A DNA stretch of 64,000 bases from Melioribacteraceae bacterium (lineage in GTDB: Bacteria > Bacteroidota > Ignavibacteria > Ignavibacteriales > Melioribacteraceae), in assembly GCA_030584085.1 (NCBI GenBank), contig CP129490.1:777511-841510 (forward strand). Reading direction: 5' to 3'. The notes beneath the pieces were generated by a model. That model searched no databases. It had not been told where the DNA came from and was given only the letters and a program-made list of their open reading frames with translations. The translations under genes were made by a program, and so were the position numbers. Below are positions 36,041 through 44,986 of the stretch, in pieces; the first letter of the stretch is position 1, and the number at the start of each line of letters is the position of its first letter.

Positions 36041-36883
36041 TTATTTGGATGAATTCTTTATAATTAATAAATCACAGGGAATGTCCACAAAGATATATTC
36101 CAAATCATGTTGAAAAACTCTATCAAAAAAACCCAATCTTCTTGCTGGTGCGCTAACAATAAAAAGATCGATACCTTCCTTTCTTAAAAACTGTCTAACT
36201 GCCCATCCTTCTTTTCCGGGTAAACAAATTTTACTAATATCGACGCCCCTAAGATTAAGTTCATTGACTAGAATGCTTAATTTGATCGATTCTTCATTAA
36301 TTATTTTCTCTATATAATTATCCATTTCATTTGCACTGTTTCCGGTAACTGCTGAAGCCGAGATCCCTGTCGTATCAATTTCTCTAATTAAAATCAATTG
36401 ATCGGATTTTTCCATCATTGCAAACTGATTTGCTTTTTGGATTGTATTTTCATTTTCGGGACTAAAATCGACCAACACGCCTAATTTTTTAAATTCTTTA
36501 TCAGAGTTCATTGCAGAAGTCAAAATCAATAATGAGCATGGGACTTTTCGCATTAACTTTCTGGCAACAGATCCGAAGTAATATTTAATAGTTTTTTCCT
36601 TTTCCAATGCTCCGGCAATTAGTAAGTCAATGCTATTTTTTTTAATCGAGTCTATGATTACATCAGCCGGATTTCCCGAACCCCAAATAAAATTAATTTC
36701 TTCCGGTTTAAGGTTACTTTCTAGAACTAGTTTTCTAAGTCGTTCTTCCGTTTCCGAATTTCTTTCCCCCACATGGATCAAATACAGCTCTGAATTAAAT
36801 AATAATTTGAGTCGTCTAGTCTCCGCTAATAATGCTTTCCCGGTAGGTGAGAATGTTATCGCTAATCCAAGTTTTTTAAACAT
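36041..36883 (-). CDS. Tandem universal stress protein
   Basis: 280 residues from the internal ATG at 36883; an upstream in-frame ATG at 36934 would add 17 residues not typical of Usp, which normally begins with the first beta strand (KKLGLAITFSPTGKALLAE). Two Usp halves are visible: the first ends in IDLLIAGALEKEKTIKYYFGSVARKLMRKVPCSLLIL (G-2x-G-9x-G-S/T type), the second in DLFIVSAPARRLGFFDR then CDLLII with a weaker ATP loop. It precedes the antiporter with one base between them and may bind nucleotide to regulate it. Confidence 0.82.
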   Translation of the reverse strand: MFKKLGLAITFSPTGKALLAETRRLKLLFNSELYLIHVGERNSETEERLRKLVLESNLKPEEINFIWGSGNPADVIIDSIKKNSIDLLIAGALEKEKTIKYYFGSVARKLMRKVPCSLLILTSAMNSDKEFKKLGVLVDFSPENENTIQKANQFAMMEKSDQLILIREIDTTGISASAVTGNSANEMDNYIEKIINEESIKLSILVNELNLRGVDISKICLPGKEGWAVRQFLRKEGIDLFIVSAPARRLGFFDRVFQHDLEYIFVDIPCDLLIIKNSSK

Positions 36884-36934
36884 GATTCTAATTTTCCATT
36901 TATTAGAGATGTGTACCATAAATATATAAGACAT

Positions 36935-37373
36935 TTTTGAAAGAAAAAATTAAATAGGGATAGTGAATAAAAATAAGTAGTTAGATCGATATTATGTCTA
37001 ATAATAGTTTGACGTAAAAGTTTAATGGATCTTTTTTTGCTCTGATTTTTTTTTGAATTTTACAAAACTTTTATTTCGCTATTACGAAAGAGTGAATAAA
37101 GGGGATATGATTTTCACATTATTCAAAAAACCAGTCATTTGATTTTATAATCTGAATTTTTACTACAATATTCAAATTTGATTCTTTATTTATAGATTTT
37201 AATAAATATTTATTTCTCTTCTTTTTTTTGCCAAGAAAATCAAGATTAGGAACTAATTCTCCTCAAATCCAGTTTTTCTTCTAAATTTTGGGAAAATAAG
37301 GGCTTATAATCTTGACTTTTTTTTCCAGATTGAATAGTTTTACAAGAAGAAAATTGAAATAAAAGGAGAATTA
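36935..37373 (+). other. AT-rich divergent intergenic region upstream of the suf operon
   Basis: About 440 bases, very AT-rich, without a credible coding frame, between the divergent usp and sufB genes. It carries the sufB promoter at its right end. I see no convincing Rrf2-type palindrome or riboswitch. An 11-codon frame near 37107 after AAAGGGG is too short to call. Confidence 0.6.
37312..37340 (+). promoter_or_regulatory. Promoter of the suf operon
   Basis: TTGACT (37312-37317) and TAGTTT (37335-37340) are separated by 17 bases. The expected start is about 27 bases before the sufB ATG, and AAGGAGAA supplies the ribosome site. Confidence 0.55.
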
Positions 37374-38855
37374 ATGTCTGATACGAAAGTAAGAATAGAG
37401 GACTTTGGGAGCGAGGAACAGGCCAAAGCGATTGAAGATCTTACAAAATCCGAATATAAATGGGGATGGATAACCAATATTGAATCCGATACGGCTCCAA
37501 AAGGATTAAATGAAGATGCGATTAAATTTATCTCTGCAAAAAAAGAAGAACCTGAATGGATGCTAGAGTGGAGATTAAAAGCTTATCGAAATTTCTTGAA
37601 GATGAAAGAACCGCATTGGTTGAATGCTAAATATCCACCGGTTGATTTGCAGAATATTAGTTATTACTCAGCCCCGAAGAAAAAACCCACTTTAGATAGC
37701 CTTGATGAAGCTGATCCTGAATTACTCGAAACTTTTGAAAAGTTGGGTATTCCGCTAGACGAGCAGAAAAGATTAGCCGGTGTTGCTGTTGATGCTGTAT
37801 TTGATTCCGTTTCGGTTGCGACAACTTTTAGAGAAGCCCTCGCTGAAAAAGGAGTAATTTTTTGTTCGATATCTGAAGCGATAAGAGAACACCCAGAATT
37901 AATAAAAAAGTATTTAGGTTCTGTTGTTCCGCAAGGTGATAATTATTATGCTGCTCTTAACTCCGCAGTATTTACCGATGGTTCGTTTGTTTACATTCCT
38001 AAAGGTGTTCGCTGCCCGATGGAACTTTCAACCTATTTTAGAATTAATGCTCAAGAAACCGGACAGTTTGAAAGAACGTTAATCATTGCCGACGAAGGAG
38101 CTTACGTAAGCTATCTCGAAGGATGTACAGCGCCTATGAGAGATGAAAATCAATTGCATGCCGCCGTTGTTGAGCTTATAGCACTTGATGATGCTGAAAT
38201 AAAATATTCTACGGTTCAGAATTGGTATCCGGGAAGTAAAGATGGTAAAGGCGGTATCTATAACTTCGTTACTAAAAGAGGAGCGTGTAGAGGAAAAAAT
38301 TCCAAAATAAGCTGGACACAAGTTGAAACCGGTTCTGCAATTACATGGAAATATCCAAGCTGTATTTTACAAGGTGACAATTCGGTAGGTGAGTTTTATT
38401 CAATTGCTGTAACTAATAATTATCAGCAAGCCGATACCGGAACAAAGATGATTCATCTCGGGAAGAATACAAAAAGCACTATCATTTCAAAAGGTATTTC
38501 TGCCGGAAGAAGCAATAATACTTATAGGGGATTAGTAAAGGTTAGTAAGAATGCCGAGAACGCAAGAAACTTTTCTCAATGCGATTCTATGTTGATGGGA
38601 GATAAATGTGGAGCACACACCTTCCCTTACATAGAAATAGATAATAAAACCGCACAAGTTGAACACGAAGCAACAACATCAAAAGTTGGTGAAGATCAAA
38701 TATTTTACTTGAACCAAAGAGGAATAGATGAAGAGGATGCCATCAACTTGATTGTAAATGGTTTCTGTAAAGAAGTGTTTAATGAATTACCGATGGAATT
38801 TGCAGTCGAAGCACAAAAACTTCTCGCAATTTCACTTGAAGGTAGTGTCGGTTAA
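37374..38855 (+). CDS. sufB: Fe-S cluster assembly scaffold SufB
   Basis: 493 residues, normal for SufB. The core of the SufBCD scaffold that builds Fe-S clusters in the cytoplasm. [24 protein letters not shown] (about 194-217), the beta-helix with [10 protein letters not shown] (Cys near 250), and C-terminal [21 protein letters not shown] and [21 protein letters not shown] are diagnostic and contain the Cys, His and Glu positions used in sulfur transfer and cluster assembly. First gene of a seven-gene operon; a 144-base gap holding a palindromic element separates it from sufC. Confidence 0.98.
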   Translation: MSDTKVRIEDFGSEEQAKAIEDLTKSEYKWGWITNIESDTAPKGLNEDAIKFISAKKEEPEWMLEWRLKAYRNFLKMKEPHWLNAKYPPVDLQNISYYSAPKKKPTLDSLDEADPELLETFEKLGIPLDEQKRLAGVAVDAVFDSVSVATTFREALAEKGVIFCSISEAIREHPELIKKYLGSVVPQGDNYYAALNSAVFTDGSFVYIPKGVRCPMELSTYFRINAQETGQFERTLIIADEGAYVSYLEGCTAPMRDENQLHAAVVELIALDDAEIKYSTVQNWYPGSKDGKGGIYNFVTKRGACRGKNSKISWTQVETGSAITWKYPSCILQGDNSVGEFYSIAVTNNYQQADTGTKMIHLGKNTKSTIISKGISAGRSNNTYRGLVKVSKNAENARNFSQCDSMLMGDKCGAHTFPYIEIDNKTAQVEHEATTSKVGEDQIFYLNQRGIDEEDAINLIVNGFCKEVFNELPMEFAVEAQKLLAISLEGSVG

Positions 38856-38868
38856 TAATTTGTTTGGG

Positions 38869-38947
38869 GAGTAAGATTAAGAATTAAGATTATGATTAAG
38901 ATGGGGAAATGAGAGCAGTATTCTTGATCGTAATCTTAATCTTACTC
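38869..38947. repeat. Palindromic insertion-like element between sufB and sufC
   Basis: A left arm (38869-38901) starts GAGTAAGATTAAGA and ends TTATGATTAAGA; the right arm (38922-38947) is its reverse complement with two mismatches and a 7-base insertion in the left arm. The loop is about 20 bases. It has no U-tract and lies inside an operon, so it is more likely a palindromic mobile repeat or an mRNA processing/stability structure than a terminator. Confidence 0.75.
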
Positions 38948-38999
38948 TAAAATATTTGCAAAGATTTTTAAAAGAAAATATAAAAAGGAAAAATAAATA

Positions 39000-39758
39000 A
39001 TGATTAAGATCAAAAACTTACATGCAACCGTTGAAGGAAAAGAAATTCTTCGCGGCATTGATTTGGAAGTTAAAGCGGGGGAAGTCCACGCAATTATGGG
39101 TCCTAATGGGTCCGGAAAATCTACGTTAGCCAATGTAATTGCCGGTAACGAAGGTTATGAAGTAACAAAAGGTGAAATAATTTTTGAAGGTGAAGAACTT
39201 TTAGATATGGCGCCTGAAGAGAGAGCAAGAGCCGGTGTATTTTTAGCATTCCAATACCCGATTGAAATTCCGGGAATAAGTAATGCAACATTTTTAAAAA
39301 CCGCAATTAATGAAATTAGAAAAGCTCATGATAAAGAAGAAATTACAGCTAAAGAATTTATGCAGAGAACAAGAGAGTTTGCAAAAATTTTGAGTATGCC
39401 TGATGATTTGATTAGTCGTTCCGTAAATGCCGGTTTTTCCGGCGGTGAAAAAAAGAAAAATGAAATCTTCCAAATGTTAATGCTTAATCCAAAATTAGCT
39501 TTGCTTGATGAAACTGATTCAGGTTTAGATATTGACGCGTTAAAAGTTGTATCACAAGGAGTGAATCATTTTAGAGGTAAGGATAACGCTGTTCTTCTCG
39601 TTACTCATTATCAAAGACTTCTTAATTATATTGTCCCGGATTTTGTTCACGTTTTGTCAAACGGAAAAATAATTAAATCTGGTGGAAAAGAACTCGCTTT
39701 AGAGTTAGAAGAAAAAGGTTATGATTGGATTGTAAACCCAGAATTGGAAACAGCATAA
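39000..39758 (+). CDS. sufC: Fe-S cluster assembly ATPase SufC
   Basis: 252 residues. ABC-type ATPase that drives SufBD rearrangement. Walker A GPNGSGKST (34-42), Q loop LAFQYPIEIPG, signature FSGGEKKKNEI (about 143-153), Walker B LALLDETDSGLDIDAL and the switch His LLVTHYQRLL are intact; the DETDSGLD sequence is typical of SufC. It lies 15 bases upstream of sufD. Confidence 0.98.
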   Translation: MIKIKNLHATVEGKEILRGIDLEVKAGEVHAIMGPNGSGKSTLANVIAGNEGYEVTKGEIIFEGEELLDMAPEERARAGVFLAFQYPIEIPGISNATFLKTAINEIRKAHDKEEITAKEFMQRTREFAKILSMPDDLISRSVNAGFSGGEKKKNEIFQMLMLNPKLALLDETDSGLDIDALKVVSQGVNHFRGKDNAVLLVTHYQRLLNYIVPDFVHVLSNGKIIKSGGKELALELEEKGYDWIVNPELETA

Positions 39759-39773
39759 GAGAGGGAAACTAGA

Positions 39774-41111
39774 ATGTCAGAATTGAATAAATACGATGCA
39801 ATAAGAGATTGGTACATTTCCAATTTTCAAGATTTTGAAAGCAAACTAAACGGTCAATCCAAAACTTTTTTGCATGATATTAGAAAAGATGCGTTAACCA
39901 AGTTAAAAGATTTACACTTCCCGACAATTAAAGATGAAGAATGGAAATACACAAATATTGCACCTTTAATGAAGGAAAATTTTGTACTTCCGGAAAAAGT
40001 TGAAGCCACAAAAATCGATGAAGAATTTATTTATAAAAATTCTTTCACTGATTTTGACTATGATCGAATTGTATTCATAAATGGAAAATTTAGTCCGCAA
40101 TTTTCAATAATTGGTGAATTGCCCAAAGGCGCTGTTATCGGATCACTTGCAAAAGCCATAACAGAGAACACGGAGATTGTAAAAAAGTATATCGGAAAAT
40201 ATTCTAAAGTTGAACACGCCTTCACGGCAATGAACCAAACATATTCAACCGACGGATTATTCGTTTATCTTCCCGAAGGAAAAATGCTTGAAAGACCGCT
40301 TCAAGTATTCTTTGTAAATGGGAATGAAAATGAAAAAATTCTTTCCATCCCAAGAAATTTAGTAATTGCGGAATCCGGTTCGTCGGGAAAAATTATTGTG
40401 AATTATGTAGGCGTTAATAATAACTCATACTTTACAAATACACTTTCGGAAATTCACGTTGATGTAAATGCAAACTTAGATTATATAAAAATCCAAAGTG
40501 AAAAGAAGAATGCTTTTCATATAGATAAAACAGATATTTATCAAGATAAGGGAAGTATATTTAATCATTACTCCTTTGCATTCGGTGCTTCGTTATCAAG
40601 AACAGATATAAACTCCGTTCTCGATAATGAAAATATAGAATGTCATTTCTACGGAATTTATCTGGGTAAAGATAAACAGCATCTTGATCACCATACCTTT
40701 GTTGATCATGCAAAACCAAATTGTATGAGCAATGAAGTTTACAAAGGAATTTTGGATGATGAATCTCGAGGTGTATTCAACGGGCAAATATTAGTAAGAC
40801 CCGATGCACAAAAAACAAATGCTTATCAATCTAATAAGACTGTTTTGCTATCTGATAAAGCAACAATTGATACTAAACCGCAACTTGAAATTTTTGCTAA
40901 TGATGTTAAATGCTCTCACGGGGCAACGATTGGTAAACTTGATGAAGAAGCATATTTTTACATTCGTTCAAGAGGTGTTGAGGATAAAATCGCTCAATCA
41001 ATGTTGATTCACGCGTTTGCTGCTGATGTAATTGAAGCGGTGAACATTGAACAACTTAGAGATCAACTCAATCATAAATTGTTCGAAACCTTAAACAGAA
41101 TAGAGATATAA
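39774..41111 (+). CDS. sufD: Fe-S cluster assembly protein SufD
   Basis: 445 residues. Pairs with SufB in the SufBC2D complex. The N-terminal helical part has the family's EEWKYTNIAPL (about 60-70) motif, then a beta-helix core, and the C-terminal VDHAKPNCMSNEVYKGILDD, KCSHGATIGKLDEEAYFYIRSRG (His near 383) and DVIEAV match SufD. GAGGGAAA precedes the start. Five bases separate it from sufS. Confidence 0.96.
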   Translation: MSELNKYDAIRDWYISNFQDFESKLNGQSKTFLHDIRKDALTKLKDLHFPTIKDEEWKYTNIAPLMKENFVLPEKVEATKIDEEFIYKNSFTDFDYDRIVFINGKFSPQFSIIGELPKGAVIGSLAKAITENTEIVKKYIGKYSKVEHAFTAMNQTYSTDGLFVYLPEGKMLERPLQVFFVNGNENEKILSIPRNLVIAESGSSGKIIVNYVGVNNNSYFTNTLSEIHVDVNANLDYIKIQSEKKNAFHIDKTDIYQDKGSIFNHYSFAFGASLSRTDINSVLDNENIECHFYGIYLGKDKQHLDHHTFVDHAKPNCMSNEVYKGILDDESRGVFNGQILVRPDAQKTNAYQSNKTVLLSDKATIDTKPQLEIFANDVKCSHGATIGKLDEEAYFYIRSRGVEDKIAQSMLIHAFAADVIEAVNIEQLRDQLNHKLFETLNRIEI

Positions 41112-41116
41112 TTTTA

Positions 41117-42391
41117 ATGAAAGATGAGATAGACATAATTACGGCAAGCACTAAAAGTAAAAAACGAATCTTTGATGTTTACGATGTTCGAAAAGATTTT
41201 CCGATTTTACAAAGATTGGTAAACGGAAGACCTTTAGTCTATCTCGATAATGCCGCAACAACTCAAAAACCAAAGTCGGTAATTCAAAATCTGGTTAATT
41301 ATTACGAAAGTGATAATGCCAACATTCATAGAGGATTATATTTTCTAAGTGAAGTCGCTACCGAAGCATATGAAACTGCTCGACTTAAAGTAAAAGAATT
41401 CCTCAATGCAATGAGTGCGTCGGAAGTAATTTTTACAAAAGGCACAACTGAAGGAATAAACTTAGTAGCTACTTCATTATGCAGAGCCGGTCATTTTAAG
41501 GAAGGTGATGAAATCATTTTAACACAAATGGAACATCACGCAAATATTGTTCCTTGGCAATTAATCTGTAATCAAAAACAGATGAAAATAAAAGTAATCC
41601 CGATTAATGATGCAGGTGAATTAGAACTTGATAAACTTGATGAACTCATGACCGAAAAAACAAAAATGATTTCGGTTGTTTATGTTTCAAATTCATTGGG
41701 CTCGATAAATCCTATAAAAGAAATAATATCTAAAGCTCACACAAATAATATTCCCGTATTGATTGATGGAGCACAAGCCGCACCGCATCTTAATATTGAT
41801 GTTCAAGACTTAGACTGTGATTTCTTTGTTATGTCGGGACATAAAGCTTACGGACCAACGGGAATAGGTGTGCTTTATGGTAAAACGGAATATTTAAATA
41901 TGATGCCGCCATATCAAGGTGGTGGTGATATGATTAGAGAAGTAACATTCGAAAAAACAACTTTCGAAGATATACCAAATAAGTTTGAAGCCGGTACTCC
42001 TAACATTTCAGGCGGAATTGGATTCGGTGCTGCAATTGATTATCTGAACGAATTTAATTTTGAAGACTTAGCTGATTATGAAAATGAATTACTTCTTTAT
42101 GGAACGGAAAAGTTGAAAGAAGTTGATGGGATTAAAATTATCGGTACTGCAAAAAATAAAGCATCGGTAATCTCGTTTATTATTGAAGGAATTCATCCGT
42201 ACGATATCGGTACAATTGTCGATACACATGGTATTGCCATCAGAACGGGACATCACTGTACACAACCGATAATGCAAAGATATAATTTACCCGCGACCGC
42301 AAGAGCATCATTTTCATTTTATAATACAAAAGAAGAGATTGATAAATTAGCCGAAGGATTGCGAAAAGTAATTAAGATGTTTAAACAATAA
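41117..42391 (+). CDS. sufS: Cysteine desulfurase SufS
   Basis: 424 residues. Releases sulfur from cysteine as a persulfide. The PLP lysine is K243 in MSGHKAYGPTGIG, and the persulfide Cys is C381 in RTGHHCTQP. VYLDNAATTQKP, ANIHRGLYFLSEVAT, GTTEGINLVA and MEHHANIVPWQ are further group II (SufS/CsdA) marks. No sufE or sufU gene follows, so the sulfur acceptor is either elsewhere or the downstream bacilliredoxin/DUF59 proteins assist; that is inference. Confidence 0.97.
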   Translation: MKDEIDIITASTKSKKRIFDVYDVRKDFPILQRLVNGRPLVYLDNAATTQKPKSVIQNLVNYYESDNANIHRGLYFLSEVATEAYETARLKVKEFLNAMSASEVIFTKGTTEGINLVATSLCRAGHFKEGDEIILTQMEHHANIVPWQLICNQKQMKIKVIPINDAGELELDKLDELMTEKTKMISVVYVSNSLGSINPIKEIISKAHTNNIPVLIDGAQAAPHLNIDVQDLDCDFFVMSGHKAYGPTGIGVLYGKTEYLNMMPPYQGGGDMIREVTFEKTTFEDIPNKFEAGTPNISGGIGFGAAIDYLNEFNFEDLADYENELLLYGTEKLKEVDGIKIIGTAKNKASVISFIIEGIHPYDIGTIVDTHGIAIRTGHHCTQPIMQRYNLPATARASFSFYNTKEEIDKLAEGLRKVIKMFKQ

Positions 42392-42400
42392 GTGAACAAA

Positions 42401-42712
42401 ATGGATATTGGAAAATTAGAACAAGATATAATTCATCAACTTAAAACCGTGTTTGATCCGGAAATTCCGGTTGATATATATGAACTTGGATTAATCTATG
42501 AAATAAAGATTGATGAAGAATCAAATGTTTATTTAAAGATGACTCTTACTTCACCGGGATGCCCGGTTGCCGGAAGTCTTCCCGGAGAAGTTAAAGATAG
42601 AGTTAAAGCACTCAAAGATGTAAACGATGTTTACGTCGATCTTGTTTGGGATCCGCCATGGGATAAAGATATGATGTCGGAAGAAGCCAAACTTGAACTT
42701 GGATTTTTATAA
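42401..42712 (+). CDS. DUF59/MIP18 family Fe-S assembly protein (SufT-like)
   Basis: 103 residues from the ATG at 42401; a GTG at 42392 directly after the sufS stop is the alternative, and neither has a strong Shine-Dalgarno. FDPEIPVDIYELGLIYEIKIDE (start of the domain) and LTSPGCPVAGSLP with the conserved Cys near residue 52, then LVWDPPWDKDMMSEEAKLELG, are hallmarks of the DUF59 family. Such proteins assist Fe-S maturation and often sit in suf operons. Confidence 0.94.
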   Translation: MDIGKLEQDIIHQLKTVFDPEIPVDIYELGLIYEIKIDEESNVYLKMTLTSPGCPVAGSLPGEVKDRVKALKDVNDVYVDLVWDPPWDKDMMSEEAKLELGFL

Positions 42713-42747
42713 TTAATTAATGTAGCACAAAAGTAAAGGATTCAGTT

Positions 42748-43290
42748 ATGCATAATATAAATCTAAAACCACCTATGTATGATCCCGAAGCAGTTCAACC
42801 TATGCGTGATGAACTTATATATGTAGGATTTCAAGAATTACAAACTCCTGATAAAGTTGAAGAAGTTCTTTCGCAAAAGGATGATAAAATTACTTTGTTA
42901 ATGATAAATTCGGTTTGTGGTTGTGCTGCCGGAAGTGCAAGACCGGGTGTTACTCATTCTGTTATGCACGATAAAATTCCGGATCGATTGGTAACCGTAT
43001 TTGCCGGACAAGATAGAGACTCAACTGAGTATGTAAGGGAAAAATATTTGAAAGATATTCCGCCTTCTTCTCCATTTGTTGCGATGTTTAAAAACGGTGA
43101 ACCACTTGCTGTTTTACCACGCCATCATATTGAAGGAAGAACTCCCCAAGAAGTTGCCGAAGCATTAATGGATGTTTATGATAAACATTGTTCAAAGCAA
43201 GGTCCGGCTATTTCCGAAGAAGCTTATGGTAAATTAGTTCATGCAAGAGCATGCGGTTCAACAATTCCATTAAACCCAGACACAAATTAA
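42748..43290 (+). CDS. Bacilliredoxin BrxA/BrxB family protein
   Basis: 180 residues. The conserved VCGCAAG motif (C57, C59) is the CGC active site of the YphP/YqiW family (DUF1094); the family removes bacillithiol or similar low-molecular thiols from proteins. TVFAGQDRDST and MFKNGEPLAVLPRHHIEGRTP match the thioredoxin-like fold, and a Cys near residue 138 and one near 168 are extra. Its position in the suf operon suggests protection or repair of cysteines during cluster assembly. Confidence 0.93.
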   Translation: MHNINLKPPMYDPEAVQPMRDELIYVGFQELQTPDKVEEVLSQKDDKITLLMINSVCGCAAGSARPGVTHSVMHDKIPDRLVTVFAGQDRDSTEYVREKYLKDIPPSSPFVAMFKNGEPLAVLPRHHIEGRTPQEVAEALMDVYDKHCSKQGPAISEEAYGKLVHARACGSTIPLNPDTN

Positions 43291-43291
43291 A

Positions 43292-43774
43292 ATGAAATTT
43301 AGTTCAACAGAAGAATATGGTATTCGCTGCTTAATTAGAATTGCTAAGTTTCATGAAATCGGAAAAACACTTACGATTCCTGAAATTAGCAAAGCTGAAG
43401 GATTATCACAGCATAATACAGCTAAGATTTTAAGGCAATTACGTTTGGGTGGATTTCTGGAAAGCGAACGCGGTCAGACCGGTGGATACTCTTTAACTAG
43501 AGAACCCGAAGACATTAAAATCAATGAAGTGATGAATGTTCTCGGTGGAAGATTATTCGATTCATCATTTTGTGATTCGCACTCCGGTTCAAAAGATATT
43601 TGTACACATACAATTGATTGTTCGGTTCGATCATTATGGAAAGTTATTCAAGATGCGGTTGACACTGTTGTAAAAGACATGACGCTTAAAGATTTGGTCG
43701 GTTCCGAAAATGAAACATTTGAAAGGTTTAACGAAAATCTTGAATTTGTAAACGGGTTTGAAAATAGCAACTAA
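43292..43774 (+). CDS. Rrf2/IscR-like transcription regulator
   Basis: 160 residues. An N-terminal winged helix (MKFSSTEEYGIRCLIRIA; IPEISKAEGLSQHNTAKILRQLRLGGFLESERGQTGGYSL) is the Rrf2 DNA-binding domain. C94, C104 and C110 (spacing 9 and 5) can ligate an Fe-S cluster, as in IscR. It probably senses cluster status and regulates the suf operon. It is the last gene, one base after the bacilliredoxin, instead of the first as in many suf operons. Confidence 0.93.
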   Translation: MKFSSTEEYGIRCLIRIAKFHEIGKTLTIPEISKAEGLSQHNTAKILRQLRLGGFLESERGQTGGYSLTREPEDIKINEVMNVLGGRLFDSSFCDSHSGSKDICTHTIDCSVRSLWKVIQDAVDTVVKDMTLKDLVGSENETFERFNENLEFVNGFENSN

Positions 43775-43776
43775 AA

Positions 43777-43804
43777 TGTAGAGGCGTTGTAAAACGTCTC
43801 TACA
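43777..43804. repeat. Palindromic intergenic element overlapping a stop codon
   Basis: TGTAGAGGCGTT (43777-43788) and AACGTCTCTACA (43793-43804) pair at 11 of 12 positions around GTAA. Its right end supplies the TAG stop codon of the reverse-strand gene that ends at 43800. No U-tract is present. It resembles the kind of short palindrome dispersed in related genomes. Confidence 0.75.
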
Positions 43805-44261
43805 AATGCTTATTTGCTAATAACATCTCCAAAGTTTTAATCAGTCTTTTTTCGCGTGTTTCTGGTTTCTTTGCTTCATTTATCCAGTTTGAGTATTCTT
43901 TTCGGTGTGTGTAAGACATTCTATCAAAAACTTCTTTTGCTTTTTTATTCTCCTTTAAAATCTCTTGAAGATCATTGGGAATGATTACAACTCTCTCTTC
44001 GGTATCTTGTTTAATCTCAATTTTAATTTCATCGTTTTCTTTTAAACCAAGTTTAGCTCTTATATCTTTTAACACAATCAACATGTGATTACTTCCACCC
44101 ATCGGAGTTAGTGATCCGCGATAATTAATTCCTCCAATTTTAGCTTTCGCTTTTACCATACCGCCGGTTCCAAATTCAGTTCTAGCATCGTAGGGAAATT
44201 CAACTCCGTAACCACCGCGTTTTGTTTTAATAAGCTTCGCAGTAAACTTGTAGGTCTTCAT
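43800..44261 (-). CDS. DUF1905 plus YdeI/OmdA-type domain protein
   Basis: 153 residues. Residues 1-85 have the DUF1905 beta-barrel pattern (FTAKLIKTKRGGYGVEFPYD, then KIGGINYRGSLTPMGGSNHMLIVLKDIRAKLG). Residues about 95-150 form the OmdA/YdeI helical tail (LKENKKAKEVFDRMSYTHRKEYSNWINEAK, then REKRLIKTLEML). Function is unclear. The last codons and stop lie in a palindrome. It overlaps the upstream DUF2461 gene by 4 bases and is the last of three overlapping genes. Confidence 0.9.
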   Translation of the reverse strand: MKTYKFTAKLIKTKRGGYGVEFPYDARTEFGTGGMVKAKAKIGGINYRGSLTPMGGSNHMLIVLKDIRAKLGLKENDEIKIEIKQDTEERVVIIPNDLQEILKENKKAKEVFDRMSYTHRKEYSNWINEAKKPETREKRLIKTLEMLLANKHL

Positions 44262-44986
44262 TTAATAATCCCAAAAGATTCTTTAAATTTTTCAATCTCT
44301 TTTAACGGATCCGGGAAGTATGCAAAACAAAGTAAGGGATATAAATTTGAAAAAACTTTTACACAAAGAGGAAGGAGATTATCTGTCGCGACTTGGTTCT
44401 TGTCAAATTTATTTAGCTGAAGTAGGATGTATTTATAATCCGTAAGTAACGATAAATGTTTTTCTGCATTAAAACTTTTTAACACTTCGGTCGGCTCTTT
44501 GGAATCCATATGATGAAGTGATAGCTTGTTATTTAGTCTATATTCTTTAAATATTTCACGGATTTCATTTTTATACTTATTAAAATTCTGACTGAAATAA
44601 AGATTTTCATCATTTGATTTATTCAAAAAAATACCAAGATCAGTTCCGTTGGGATCAAAATAAAGAAAGTATTCACTATCCAACTTAAATCTACCGAAAT
44701 GAATTAAGAAGTAATTTTTATAGGGAGCACCTTTTGCAAACCGCATATCTTTGTTAAGGCGCATTAATGTTTGATTGAATTTTGGTTCTGTTCGGATCGC
44801 TGGATTCAATCTATTAAATAACTGGGCCATTTCTGTAACAAATAATCTTGCCGGTTTAACCAAAACATTTTGGTATCGATCTTTGTTTTTATGAAACCAT
44901 TCTAAGTTATTATTCTTTTCAAGGTCTCTCAGAAAATTAAAAATCTCATCGCCAAATCCCTTAAAAATCGGCTGGTCTTTGCTCAA
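44258..44986 (-). CDS. DUF2461 family protein
   Basis: 242 residues. NNLEWFHKNKDRYQNVLVKPARLFVTEM (about 24-51), then RLNKDMRFAKGAPYKNYFLIHF (about 88-109) and YLYFDPNG-type strand are the family blocks (TIGR02453). No enzyme activity is known for the family. ATGA overlaps join it to genes on both sides, so all three are probably translated from one mRNA. Confidence 0.92.
   Translation of the reverse strand: MSKDQPIFKGFGDEIFNFLRDLEKNNNLEWFHKNKDRYQNVLVKPARLFVTEMAQLFNRLNPAIRTEPKFNQTLMRLNKDMRFAKGAPYKNYFLIHFGRFKLDSEYFLYFDPNGTDLGIFLNKSNDENLYFSQNFNKYKNEIREIFKEYRLNNKLSLHHMDSKEPTEVLKSFNAEKHLSLLTDYKYILLQLNKFDKNQVATDNLLPLCVKVFSNLYPLLCFAYFPDPLKEIEKFKESFGIIK

Noticed and set aside
36935-37373. Riboswitch or Rrf2 operator upstream of sufB
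   Set aside because: No conserved aptamer layout and no convincing inverted repeat at the promoter; only AT-rich sequence and a promoter.
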